Assembly: GCA_027484105.1 (NCBI GenBank)
Contig: JAIXUG010000025.1
Coordinates: 1 to 64,000, forward strand
Origin: Comamonadaceae bacterium
GTDB lineage: Bacteria; Pseudomonadota; Gammaproteobacteria; Burkholderiales; Burkholderiaceae_C
Length of the DNA: 64,000 nt
Direction of reading: 5' to 3'
Position 1 is the first letter of the stretch. Every line of letters starts with the position of its first letter. Below the pieces are notes generated by a model. That model had not been told where the DNA came from, did not search any database, and saw only the letters and a program-made list of their open reading frames with translations. Shown one piece after another: positions 9,634 through 18,220 of the stretch. The translations under genes and the position numbers were made by a program.

Positions 9634-12600
9634 GCGATAGGCACCGCCACCCCAGAAACAGCAACAGTTCCAGGTAGTGGACTGTTCCAAGACACCACAG
9701 GTATTAGCGCCAGTGAAGTTTTAAAGGCGGATATTGAAGCAGCCATCAATGCCGGTACCAGCGTCACCATCAGCACGGCAAACCCAACGGCAGGTGCTAA
9801 CGGCTCTGGCAACATTACCATTGCAACGGCGTTGAGCTTCGACAATCAAGGTAATCAGCCTGCGAACTTGAAGTTGTTTGCCATAAATGGCATTACCCAA
9901 AACGCTAACGCTTCCATCACCACCGTCGCAGGAAGCAAGACCGTCAACATTGACATGGAGTCTTTGGGACGTCACATGGGCGTGGACGCGAACAGCGCCA
10001 GCAGCCGTGGCATTGTGATCAACAGCGCCATCGAAGCCAACGGCATCATCAAGATCGATGGCTTTAACCGCAACACGGGCGGCAACAGTGTAGGGGTCAC
10101 TTTTAACGCAGGCTCCAGCATCAAAGCCGCTTCTTTTGACATCAAAGGCAGCTCGAACGTCACCGGCGCCAGCTCACCCAGCTCGCACGGTGTGTTGATC
10201 AATGGCAACACCAGCTTCACGTCCACCAGCACAACAGTCAACAGCCAAATCAACGGCACATCGCGCAGCAACGCCAGCGGAGTCAACGCGGGAACCATCC
10301 TGATCGGCACCAACATTCGCTTTAATGCGGGTGATGGAAAAATAATCGTGAAAGGCTCCAACGAAATGACCCAGATGGGTCTGCGAATCAGTCCAATGGG
10401 TGAAACCACGACGGTCGTGACCGACGGTCATGTGACCCTGGGCGCGTTGGAAGCCAACTCCGACTTCTCCATGCGAGCCGGCAGTATCACAGCCAACTCG
10501 GGCAGCTTGAACATTTTGGGTTCATCGGTGAGCAACTTCGGTGGCGAGAGCATCACCGCCAACAATGGCGCTTCGATCAACATTGAAGGCATAACTACCG
10601 CAGGTTCGACTTCAAACGCCGTGAGCCTCAGTAATATACAAATGAGAGCGTTTCCAGCAACTGGAGGCACTGCGGGCACTATCAACATCACAGGGGCTGG
10701 GGGAGCAGCCGGTGTTCGCATCATCGGCGGGACCGTTGATGCTGGTACGAGTGGTGATGTCACCATCACTGGCACCGCCACCAATGGCAGTGGTGTCAAT
10801 ATCGAAAATCGCTCCATCATTAAAGGTCGGGACATCACGATCAACGGCACGGCCAACGCAAGCACTTCAGGAACAGGGGTTCGTTTTCATTTTGTCACCG
10901 GTCCTTCTTCAAACCTCATAGTTGAGGCAGAGCGTGACTTGAAGATCACAGGAACCCTTAATGCTTCACCAACTGCGACTGGATCGGCAGTTCGGATAAG
11001 CAGCAGTTTGGGCGCTCTAACTGGTGGCGGCGTTTTGATGTCGGCAAAACAAGGCCAAGCAACTATCACCGGAATTCAAAATGGCAATGCCAACAACACA
11101 AGCAGTGCCGTTTATTTGACAGGTTTTAAACTCGACGCTAAGCAAGATATTAAGATCCAAGCGAAAGCCGCAAACAGCAACTCGCGGGCCATTCACATGA
11201 ACCGTGAGGCAGGGGTATTAAACGATTTGGGCTTCAACATGACCGTGCGATCCACCGACGGCAATGTGTTGATTCAATCGAATCAAGGAGCGGTGCTTGG
11301 ACAAGATGCTGGTACGGTCCTCATTTCGGGCAGAAACGTCACACTCGACAACACGGGTGCGGGCATGTTGGACAGCATGTCTGTTGGCGGTGTGAGCAAG
11401 GGGAGTATTGACAACACAACGGGCGCGATTGTGCTGGGTGATGGCACATCGACATTTTCAACACAGGTGACAAACTGGTGGGGTACTTCTTGGGTTCCAT
11501 TGGGTGTTAGTCTTGGAAGACCTGATCCAGGTGGTGCAGGCAATAACTCAACTGCAGGTATCAATGCCACAGGCAACTTGACGATAGGCGGCAGCTCCAG
11601 CGCAGCGCAGGGCGTCGTTATCGGCACTGCCATCACAGTCGGCGGTAACATCAATTTGGCAGGCCGTTCGACAAACTCCGGCAACAATGCTTTGGATATC
11701 AATGCCGCTTTGACCTCAACTGGTGGAGATATCACTCTCAGTGCCGACACGATGAAAATCGACGCTGCGGTCAAAGCAGGTAACACTGGTGCAAACACCG
11801 TCACGGTCAAAACTGTCACCGCTGCTAACAAGATTGACATTGGCTCTGTCACGGGCACCAGCGGGGTGGATGCAGCCGGGACCTTGGGCCTGAGCCAAGC
11901 CGAACTCAACCGCATCATGGCGGGTAAATTTATCATTGGCGACAATGGCAATACAGGTGGCATCAAAGTATCTGAAACCATCACCACCCAAAGTGCCACG
12001 GGCAATGTCGAACTCCTCACTGGCGGCAATATCGATTTTGCAGGGAGCTTCACAACAGGCGGCTCGGGCGAAAAGAACTTGACACTCAGGACATCGGGTA
12101 GCAGCAGCAACGTAACGGCTGCAAACGCTGCGGTCATCAGCACTCGGGACTTGCTCATCACCTCTCCTGGTGACGACAGGGCTCTGGTGAGCTTGGGTAA
12201 CGGCACCCACCAAATCGACCGATTGGCAGCCAAAGTGAAATCCATCGACTTGCAAAACGGCCGTGCTCTGATCGTGGGCAACGTCGAAGGCACGCCCGGC
12301 GTGGATGCGCAGGGCAACGTCAAACTGGTGGCCGCCTCGAGCACCAGTGCTAGGGGCATCAAGGTCGATGAGCGCATCAACACGAGCACCGGAAATGTGA
12401 GCCTGATCGGTACCAGCGCAACGGGCATCGGTGTGCATCTGACCCAAGACGTGCAAACCCAAGCCGGCAGCACCAGCCTCCAAGGCACGTCCAATGGAAG
12501 CGCAACCGGCGTTTTGGTTCAACTGCCCACCAATGGCAGCCAGATCTCAGCCACCCAAGGCGTCCTGATTGAAGGCAGTTCTGCCACAGGTGTGGGCGTC

Positions 12601-14925
12601 GACTTGGACGGAGGATTCTTATCCTCTGCCGATTTCTCGCCCACTCCCCACAACTTTGGCACCGGCAACGCCATCTACATCAAAGGCAGCACGGGCACCG
12701 ATAGCGCCACCGTGGCTGGTGTGCGTTTGAACGACATTACCGTGGCCAACTGGAACAGCACCGGCAAGATCGTGATCGAAGCCACCAAGGGCGCTTTGGT
12801 GTCCACCGCTGACGCCAAAATCACCCAAAACGCCAATGCCAACGTCGAGTTGAGCACCGACAACTTGGGCCATTTAAGTGCAGCCAAGATCATCAAGAAC
12901 AGTACGGGCGCTGGCGACATCATCCTGAGCGCCGGCAAAAGCTTGGCGGCTGGTAACGACAATGGCACGGGTACCGGCGGCCAAGTCAAACCGGTGGCGG
13001 GCAACACCATCACCAACAACGGCAGTGGCAAGCTCTTGGTCTACACCGGCAATGTCACCGACACCGGTGTGCTCAATCGCCTGAGCAGCACCTTCAACAC
13101 ACTCCACATTGCCGGCACCCAAACCAACACCGGTTTTAACCGCGCTTTCGGAGCCAACTTGACCAATGGCCCCGCTGCACAAGTGCTGTTCCGTCAAAAC
13201 ACCTTTTTGCCCACCGTTTCTGGCAATTTGGCTCAAGCTACCTTAACCCGCAACTACAACGCTCAAACCGTGGCCCAAAACGGTGACTTGGCTAAACTCA
13301 AAGATGCGCTCAAAGCAGCCAATACCGGCAACTTCATCAACACCGTTGGCAGCAACAACTTTGGCGTGGCCAAAGCCGATGTTATCAACTTGTTGGCCTT
13401 GGATACCGCCAGCAACAACATCAAGAACGTTAACCGTGACGGCAGCAACGCAGTTGTTGCACACACGCTGACGCTGGACACCAGTGCAGTGACCAACCCG
13501 ACAACGGGCTTGTCTGGCTTTTCGTTCTCCGGCCCCAACGCTCAGAATGTTGCTTTGATGATCAATCCCAAAGTTTTGGCCGTGAACATTGATGCGGTAC
13601 AAACGCAATATGGCACAACTGCAGCCACTGGCGCAGCAAGCATCAGCGGGCAGGAGACCGGCGATCAAGTGTTCTTGAGTGGCAGCACCTCGTTGGTCAA
13701 TGCAGCCTTCAGCAGCAGCAACCGCTTGCGGGCAGGAACCTACCAGCAAACAGTGGGCGCTGCGCTGGGCGGCGCGGATGCAGGCAACTACACAGTAGCC
13801 CCCACCACCGTGGCCAACTACGTGGTCACCCCCAAAGTCATCAACGCCAGCGTGACGGCGGCTGACAAGGTGTATGACGGCAATATGACGGCCACTCTGC
13901 GCGCCACCAGCGCCGACATCCTGGCTGGCGACACGGTCAACGTGACCGGCTTGATGGGCAACTTTGCCAGCAGAAACGTGGCCCGAGACGGCGCGGGCAA
14001 CGTGGTGGCCCAAGCGGTGACGGTCACGGGCAGCGGGGCAGGGCTGGGCGGTGCCGATGGGGCCAACTACGTTCTGGGCAACGCCGCCAGCGTGCCTGCC
14101 ACGACCGCACGCATCACCCCGCGAGAGCTGAAAGTCAGCGGCATCACCGCTGCCGACAAGGTGTACGACGGCACCACTGCAGCGGTGGTGTCGGTGGCCA
14201 ATGCAGCGCTGGCCAACGTGGTGGCCGGAGACAACGTGGGCGTGAACAGTCAAAACGCCCAGGGCAACTTTGCTGACAAGAACGTGGCGCGCAACGCCGC
14301 AGGCCAAGTGCTGGCCAAGGCGGTGCGGGTCAGTGGCTTGCAACTGCAAGGCACAGACGCAGGCAACTACAGCCTGAGCAATGACGCCAGTGCCAGCGCC
14401 CAGGCCAGCATCACCCCGCGCACGGTCAGCCTGAGCGGCAACACGGCGCTGGACAAAGTGGTGGACGGCACGACCACAGCGCAAGTGCGCGCAGGCAGCC
14501 TGAGCGGCTTGTTAGCGGGCGAGAGCCTTAGCGTGAACGCACAGGGCGAATTTGAAGATGCGCTGCAGGGCAACAACAAGGTGGTCAATGCGCGCTTTGC
14601 GCTGCAAGATGGCGCATCGGGCTTGGCGGGCAACTACCAGCTGAGCAACCCGGTGGAGGTGCTAAGGGCGTCGATCCTGGCGTTTGTGCCGGGCTCGGTG
14701 GATCCGGGCAGGGCGGGCAGTGGCGCCACATCGGGCAGCCGGATCAGCTTTGCAGGCGGCTCGGGCACGGGTGCTGCGACGGGTGTGAGCGATGAGCCGA
14801 TCAACCCGGAGTTGGTGGAGCAGTGCTCGGTGCTGAACCCAGAAAAGTGTGAGTGTGAGGACACTAAAATCCCGGGCGTTGAGTTGTGCTTTGCACCGAC
14901 TCCCTTGGCTTCTTTGAAAGACTGA
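8395..14925 (+). CDS. Giant two-partner-secretion exoprotein TpsA1 (filamentous-haemagglutinin family)
   Basis: The 2176-residue protein starts with an extended signal peptide (MNARCYKTVFSKRL, then a hydrophobic core, cleavage expected near AWA-Q at residue 74/75). The ATG at 8395 is preferred over the in-frame start at 8347 because the conserved extended-signal motif begins there and its paralogues start identically. A TPS domain follows (about 80-330) with the NPNGMVFGKDG motif, needed for TpsB recognition. The long middle is Ser/Thr/Asn/Gly-rich and beta-helix-like. Toward the C-terminus are MBG/YDG repeats (KVYDG at about 13867 and 14158), a degenerate terminal repeat (DKVVDG), and a tail with four cysteines (QCSVLNPEKCEC and ELC). 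It is predicted to be a secreted or surface-anchored adhesin. tpsB starts one base after its stop codon, so the two are an operon. Confidence 0.92.
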   Translation: MNARCYKTVFSKRLGARVAVGEHASSQGKATGASSSASTSGQSPCSDAWAGSFWGALSSTFALVALVWATPAWAQPATHALPTGGQVVQGAVQFNQSAQQLNIHQSTDRAAINWQRFDIGAAAKVNIQQPSAQSVLLNRVGGESPSQIFGQLTANGQVILVNPNGMVFGKDGSVSAAGFTGSTLHISDADFMAGKERYTRTGTAASTSAIVNRGLIQAAPGGYVALLGASVSNEGRIEAPQGNVFMAAADAVTLPSPTVGLPIGQSGRIRLELTPASINAAVANHKGGTIVTEGGQVYLQAAALNQAMATVLQSGSIDTTGVQGGQVHVLADGGRIRVDGQIKANSTNGSAGGDIYIGRDKDTNVLAAVGDASGAKLESKGGFVETSGQYLATTGTRVTAKEWLLDPTDINIVAIGTATPETATVPGSGLFQDTTGISASEVLKADIEAAINAGTSVTISTANPTAGANGSGNITIATALSFDNQGNQPANLKLFAINGITQNANASITTVAGSKTVNIDMESLGRHMGVDANSASSRGIVINSAIEANGIIKIDGFNRNTGGNSVGVTFNAGSSIKAASFDIKGSSNVTGASSPSSHGVLINGNTSFTSTSTTVNSQINGTSRSNASGVNAGTILIGTNIRFNAGDGKIIVKGSNEMTQMGLRISPMGETTTVVTDGHVTLGALEANSDFSMRAGSITANSGSLNILGSSVSNFGGESITANNGASINIEGITTAGSTSNAVSLSNIQMRAFPATGGTAGTINITGAGGAAGVRIIGGTVDAGTSGDVTITGTATNGSGVNIENRSIIKGRDITINGTANASTSGTGVRFHFVTGPSSNLIVEAERDLKITGTLNASPTATGSAVRISSSLGALTGGGVLMSAKQGQATITGIQNGNANNTSSAVYLTGFKLDAKQDIKIQAKAANSNSRAIHMNREAGVLNDLGFNMTVRSTDGNVLIQSNQGAVLGQDAGTVLISGRNVTLDNTGAGMLDSMSVGGVSKGSIDNTTGAIVLGDGTSTFSTQVTNWWGTSWVPLGVSLGRPDPGGAGNNSTAGINATGNLTIGGSSSAAQGVVIGTAITVGGNINLAGRSTNSGNNALDINAALTSTGGDITLSADTMKIDAAVKAGNTGANTVTVKTVTAANKIDIGSVTGTSGVDAAGTLGLSQAELNRIMAGKFIIGDNGNTGGIKVSETITTQSATGNVELLTGGNIDFAGSFTTGGSGEKNLTLRTSGSSSNVTAANAAVISTRDLLITSPGDDRALVSLGNGTHQIDRLAAKVKSIDLQNGRALIVGNVEGTPGVDAQGNVKLVAASSTSARGIKVDERINTSTGNVSLIGTSATGIGVHLTQDVQTQAGSTSLQGTSNGSATGVLVQLPTNGSQISATQGVLIEGSSATGVGVDLDGGFLSSADFSPTPHNFGTGNAIYIKGSTGTDSATVAGVRLNDITVANWNSTGKIVIEATKGALVSTADAKITQNANANVELSTDNLGHLSAAKIIKNSTGAGDIILSAGKSLAAGNDNGTGTGGQVKPVAGNTITNNGSGKLLVYTGNVTDTGVLNRLSSTFNTLHIAGTQTNTGFNRAFGANLTNGPAAQVLFRQNTFLPTVSGNLAQATLTRNYNAQTVAQNGDLAKLKDALKAANTGNFINTVGSNNFGVAKADVINLLALDTASNNIKNVNRDGSNAVVAHTLTLDTSAVTNPTTGLSGFSFSGPNAQNVALMINPKVLAVNIDAVQTQYGTTAATGAASISGQETGDQVFLSGSTSLVNAAFSSSNRLRAGTYQQTVGAALGGADAGNYTVAPTTVANYVVTPKVINASVTAADKVYDGNMTATLRATSADILAGDTVNVTGLMGNFASRNVARDGAGNVVAQAVTVTGSGAGLGGADGANYVLGNAASVPATTARITPRELKVSGITAADKVYDGTTAAVVSVANAALANVVAGDNVGVNSQNAQGNFADKNVARNAAGQVLAKAVRVSGLQLQGTDAGNYSLSNDASASAQASITPRTVSLSGNTALDKVVDGTTTAQVRAGSLSGLLAGESLSVNAQGEFEDALQGNNKVVNARFALQDGASGLAGNYQLSNPVEVLRASILAFVPGSVDPGRAGSGATSGSRISFAGGSGTGAATGVSDEPINPELVEQCSVLNPEKCECEDTKIPGVELCFAPTPLASLKD
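13570..14670 (+). repeat. MBG/YDG repeat array of tpsA1
   Basis: Units of about 90-95 residues are marked by KVYDG or similar, an internal LAGD or VAGDNV element and a GxDAGNY element. I see an initial MBG-like unit, two clear YDG units (motifs at about 13867 and 14158), and a terminal degenerate unit (DKVVDG at about 14453). This is the shortest array of the three paralogues. Confidence 0.75.
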
Positions 14926-14926
14926 T

Positions 14927-16639
14927 ATGCGATTGACTCGTTTGACACCTTTGAACCATTTCAACTCCAGGCCTTTGCTGTCGTCTTTGGCCCTGGCTGT
15001 GTTGAGCTTGGCCTTGCCCATGCAAGCGCATGCTCAGGCCAGCGACGCCGCAGCGGCTTCGGCTCAGCGCAGCATTCAAGACACCCAAAACCTAGTGCCC
15101 CAGCGGCCCTTGCAGCAAGCCACTGCAGGCATGGAGCTGATTGGTTTGGATTCGGCCTTGTCGATGGACCGGCTGGACCAGCTGGAGGTGCAGGCCGATC
15201 GGCTGCAGTCCGAAATTGAGGCCTACTTCAAGCGCTTCATGGGCAAGCCCGTCAGCGTGGACAACATGATTGAGTTCAAGAGCTGGTTGTTTGAGCGCGC
15301 CAAGAGAACCGGTTATTTGGCCTACGCCCAAACCGATGCGGTGGATTTGGGCAACGGCGGCAGCAAGCTGGTGGTCAAGCTGGTGTTGCCGCGTATCAAA
15401 TCGGTTCGGGTGTTTGCGCGCGATGAGAACCTGGCCAAACGCTACCTGAACGCTGTCAGTGCCCGTTTTGAAGCCGATTTCAAACCCGGCTCGACCATCG
15501 ACATCTTGAACCTTGAGCACAAGCTGGATGCGGTGAGCTTTGAGATGCCGCTCGATCTGGAGGTCTCGATCCGCTCAGCGGGCCCCGATTTGCTGGACCT
15601 GTCCGTCAGCGTGACCGAGGGCGCATACCGCCCCGGAGAAATCTTGGGTGGCCTGTGGCAGATCAACCACAACGGCTTGAGGCAGTTTGGCCGCCCACAG
15701 TTGTTGGCCCAAACCACCATTGGCGGCAACATGCCCACGGCTAAATGGACGGTGACGATGCAAAAGTCTGAAGGCATTGGTTTTGTGCGGACGGAATACG
15801 ACACACCTGTGCCCAGCCTGAAAGGGCGCATGCGGGCCGGTTTTTCTGCATCGCAAAGCCGCTCCATCCTGGGTGGTGACGCGGCCATTCGGGGCCAGTC
15901 GGGTGACATCAATCTGGGCTATGACAAGATTTTGGGCAACCAGCGCGACATCGTTTACAAAGGCAGCATCGACTGGGTGGGGCGTCACAGCGACAGCGTG
16001 CTGGCACTCAACCGCAGCGAAATCAGCCGCGCCCATGACCAGCAATTGCGCTTGAAATTCTCTTTGGACAACGAGAGGTTGTCCGCTACGCCAGTGCGCG
16101 TGGACGTGGGCCTGGTGCTGGGTGAATACACCTACTCGGCCAGCCCCTTGGTGCCCGAAGGTGGCTTTGTACGTGTGGACTTCAATGCCCGCAAGCAGTG
16201 GTTTTTGAGTGCGGATGAAACATGGTCTGGAAATGCCCGCTTGCGCGGCCAGTGGGCCAGCCGCAATCTGGACTCGCAAAACCGTTTCAGCTTGGGTGGC
16301 GCCAGCGGCGTGCGGGCTTACACCACGGTGGACGGTTTTGGAGACGATGCCGCTTTGCTGACGCTGGAGGTCAACAAGCGCTTGATGCGCGGCCTGACAG
16401 TAGGTGGTTTTTACGACGGGGGCATTGTGCGTCCCGCAAAAACCGTTTCGCCTGGTGTCTTTGATGGCTTGTACAGCTTGCAAGCGGTGGGCGCGCAGGT
16501 CAATGGCAACGTTGGGCGTTGGTACTACAACACCTCGCTGGCCAAGGGGGTGGGTGGCTACAAAGCCTGGCAAGCGAGCAACATCGAGTCCAAGCCGAAC
16601 AACTGGCGTTTGAATGCGGTCTTGTCTTATTTGTATTGA
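14927..16639 (+). CDS. TpsB outer-membrane transporter (ShlB/FhaC/HecB family)
   Basis: The 570-residue protein has a signal peptide ending near MQAHA-QA (about residue 36). A periplasmic POTRA region (about 90-225) follows, and then a beta-barrel ending in LSYLY, with the aromatic terminal residue expected for BAM-assisted insertion. The SGVRAY motif in the C-terminal third corresponds to the conserved L6-loop VRGY/VRAY motif of this family. It begins one base after the tpsA1 stop codon and is followed by a terminator. It is the only TpsB in the window, so it may also export TpsA2 and TpsA3, whose TPS domains are almost the same as that of TpsA1. Length is typical for the family. Confidence 0.9.
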   Translation: MRLTRLTPLNHFNSRPLLSSLALAVLSLALPMQAHAQASDAAAASAQRSIQDTQNLVPQRPLQQATAGMELIGLDSALSMDRLDQLEVQADRLQSEIEAYFKRFMGKPVSVDNMIEFKSWLFERAKRTGYLAYAQTDAVDLGNGGSKLVVKLVLPRIKSVRVFARDENLAKRYLNAVSARFEADFKPGSTIDILNLEHKLDAVSFEMPLDLEVSIRSAGPDLLDLSVSVTEGAYRPGEILGGLWQINHNGLRQFGRPQLLAQTTIGGNMPTAKWTVTMQKSEGIGFVRTEYDTPVPSLKGRMRAGFSASQSRSILGGDAAIRGQSGDINLGYDKILGNQRDIVYKGSIDWVGRHSDSVLALNRSEISRAHDQQLRLKFSLDNERLSATPVRVDVGLVLGEYTYSASPLVPEGGFVRVDFNARKQWFLSADETWSGNARLRGQWASRNLDSQNRFSLGGASGVRAYTTVDGFGDDAALLTLEVNKRLMRGLTVGGFYDGGIVRPAKTVSPGVFDGLYSLQAVGAQVNGNVGRWYYNTSLAKGVGGYKAWQASNIESKPNNWRLNAVLSYLY

Positions 16640-16668
16640 CCGTTTCCTCTCGTTTCACTTTCATCAAT

Positions 16669-16690
16669 AGGGCCCTTCGGGGCCTTTTTT
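16669..16690 (+). terminator. Rho-independent terminator after tpsB
   Basis: A GC-rich stem, GGCCC-TTCG-GGGCC with a UUCG tetraloop (16671-16684), is followed by six T residues, 30 bases after the tpsB stop codon. It closes the tpsA1-tpsB transcription unit and implies that tpsA2 has its own promoter. Confidence 0.85.
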
Positions 16691-16933
16691 GTTGTTCAAC
16701 GCAACTTGATGGCCCATTGCTTCAAGGAAAGCGTCCCTTAAATCACCAAATAAGTTAATTAAATTTAACGTATATGTTATTTTTATTTCCTTAATCCCAA
16801 AAGTGACTCTTAAATATGATAATTTTGTCACTTTGTTGGGGGGCGGTAGTCCATGAACATCGGTTGAAAGTGACTGTCGTTTGCAGGTGTGCAGCAAAGC
16901 TGGCACGGCATACCCATGCACTTTTGACCTTTC
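16691..16933 (+). promoter_or_regulatory. tpsA2 promoter region with AAAGTGAC repeats
   Basis: This AT-rich region holds three copies of one 8-mer: AAAGTGAC at 16800-16807, its inverted copy GTCACTTT at 16827-16834, and another direct copy at 16867-16874. The inverted pair flanks TATGAT at 16815-16820, a possible -10 box, so the arrangement looks like an operator around a promoter. A further inverted copy lies before tpsA1. There is no convincing ribosome binding site directly before the ATG at 16934. Confidence 0.5.
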
Positions 16934-18220
16934 ATGAACGCTCGTTGCTTCAAAACTGTCTTCTCCAAACGCTTGAGCGCCCGTGTGGCCGTGGGCGAAC
17001 ACACCAGCAGCCAGGGCAAAGCCACAGGCGCCGGTGGTTTCGCGGGTGATGCATCACAATCTGGTTCCGTTCTGGGCTGTGTCAGTGACCAATTCGAAGG
17101 TTTCAAAAATGGTTTTTGGGGTGCTCTCAGCAGCACCTTTGCCTTGGTCGCCCTGGTTTGGGCCGCACCGGCATGGGCCCAACCGGCCGCCCACGCCTTG
17201 CCCACCGGGGGCCAGGTGGTGCAAGGCGCGGTGCAGTTCAACCAAAGCGCCCAGCAACTGAACATCCAACAAAGCACCGACCGCGCCGCCGTCAATTGGC
17301 AAAGCTTTGACATTGGAGCCGCTGCCAAAGTCAACATCCAGCAGCCCAGCGCCCAGTCGGTCTTGCTCAACCGCGTGGGCGGTGAGTCACCCAGCCAAAT
17401 CTTTGGCCAACTGCAGGCCAACGGCAAAGTCATTTTGGTCAACCCCAACGGATTGGTGATTGGGCGCGACGGCAGCGTCAGCGCCGCAGGCTTTACTGGC
17501 TCCACCCTGAACATCTCGGACGCCGACTTCATGGCGGGTCAAGCCCGTTTCAGCCGCAGCGGTGGAGTGCACGGCAGCGTGGTCAACCAAGGCCGCATCG
17601 AATTGTCCCGTGGCGGCTATGTGGCCCTGCTGGGCGCCAGCGTCAGCAATGAAGGGGCCATCGTGGCCCCGCAAGGCCATGTGTTTTTGGCCGCAGCCGA
17701 CGGGGTGAACATCCCGGCCGAGCTGCCAGGCCCGGGCTTGCTGGGCGTGCCCATCGGCCAAAGCGGTCGCATCCGGCTGGAGCTGACACCGGCCAGCATC
17801 AACGCAGCGGTGGCCAACCACAAGGGCGGCACCATCGTGACCGAAGGCGGGCAGGTGTACCTGCAAGCGGCGGCGCTCAACCAAGCCATGGCCACCGTGC
17901 TGCAAAGCGGCAGCATCGACACCACGGGCGTGCAAGGCGGGCAGGTGCATGTGCTGGCCGACGGTGGTCGCATTCGGGTGGACGGCCAGATCAAGGCCAA
18001 CAGCACGGGCACCGATGACAAGGGCCAGCCCAAAGCAGGGGGAGATATTTTCATTGGGCGGGACAGAGACACGAATGTGTTGGCTGCAGTGGGCGATGTG
18101 CGCGGTGCCACCTTGGAGTCCAAAGGCGGCTTTGTCGAAACCTCGGGCGATCACCTCAAAACAGATGGCATCACGGTCAAAACCAAAGACTGGCTGCTTG
18201 ACCCCTCGGACATCACCATC
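16934..18220 (+). repeat. Conserved 5' module, copy 2
   Basis: This is the homologue of 8395-9633 and 25116-26376. It is the most divergent copy: the segment after the TPS core (about 17545-17610, SRSGGVHGSVVNQG) differs from the version shared by tpsA1 and tpsA3. It also has a short insertion near 18007-18036 (TDDKGQPKAG). Confidence 0.8.

Noticed and set aside
13243..14484. Antisense open frames in the tpsA1 3' part, and similar ones in tpsA2 and tpsA3
   Set aside because: They mirror the repeated sense codons (YDG repeats) and are low-complexity; the sense TpsA frames are complete.
14927..16639. VRAY instead of VRGY in TpsB as a possible defect
   Set aside because: The alanine form occurs in ShlB-type transporters as I recall the family, so it is not evidence of inactivity.
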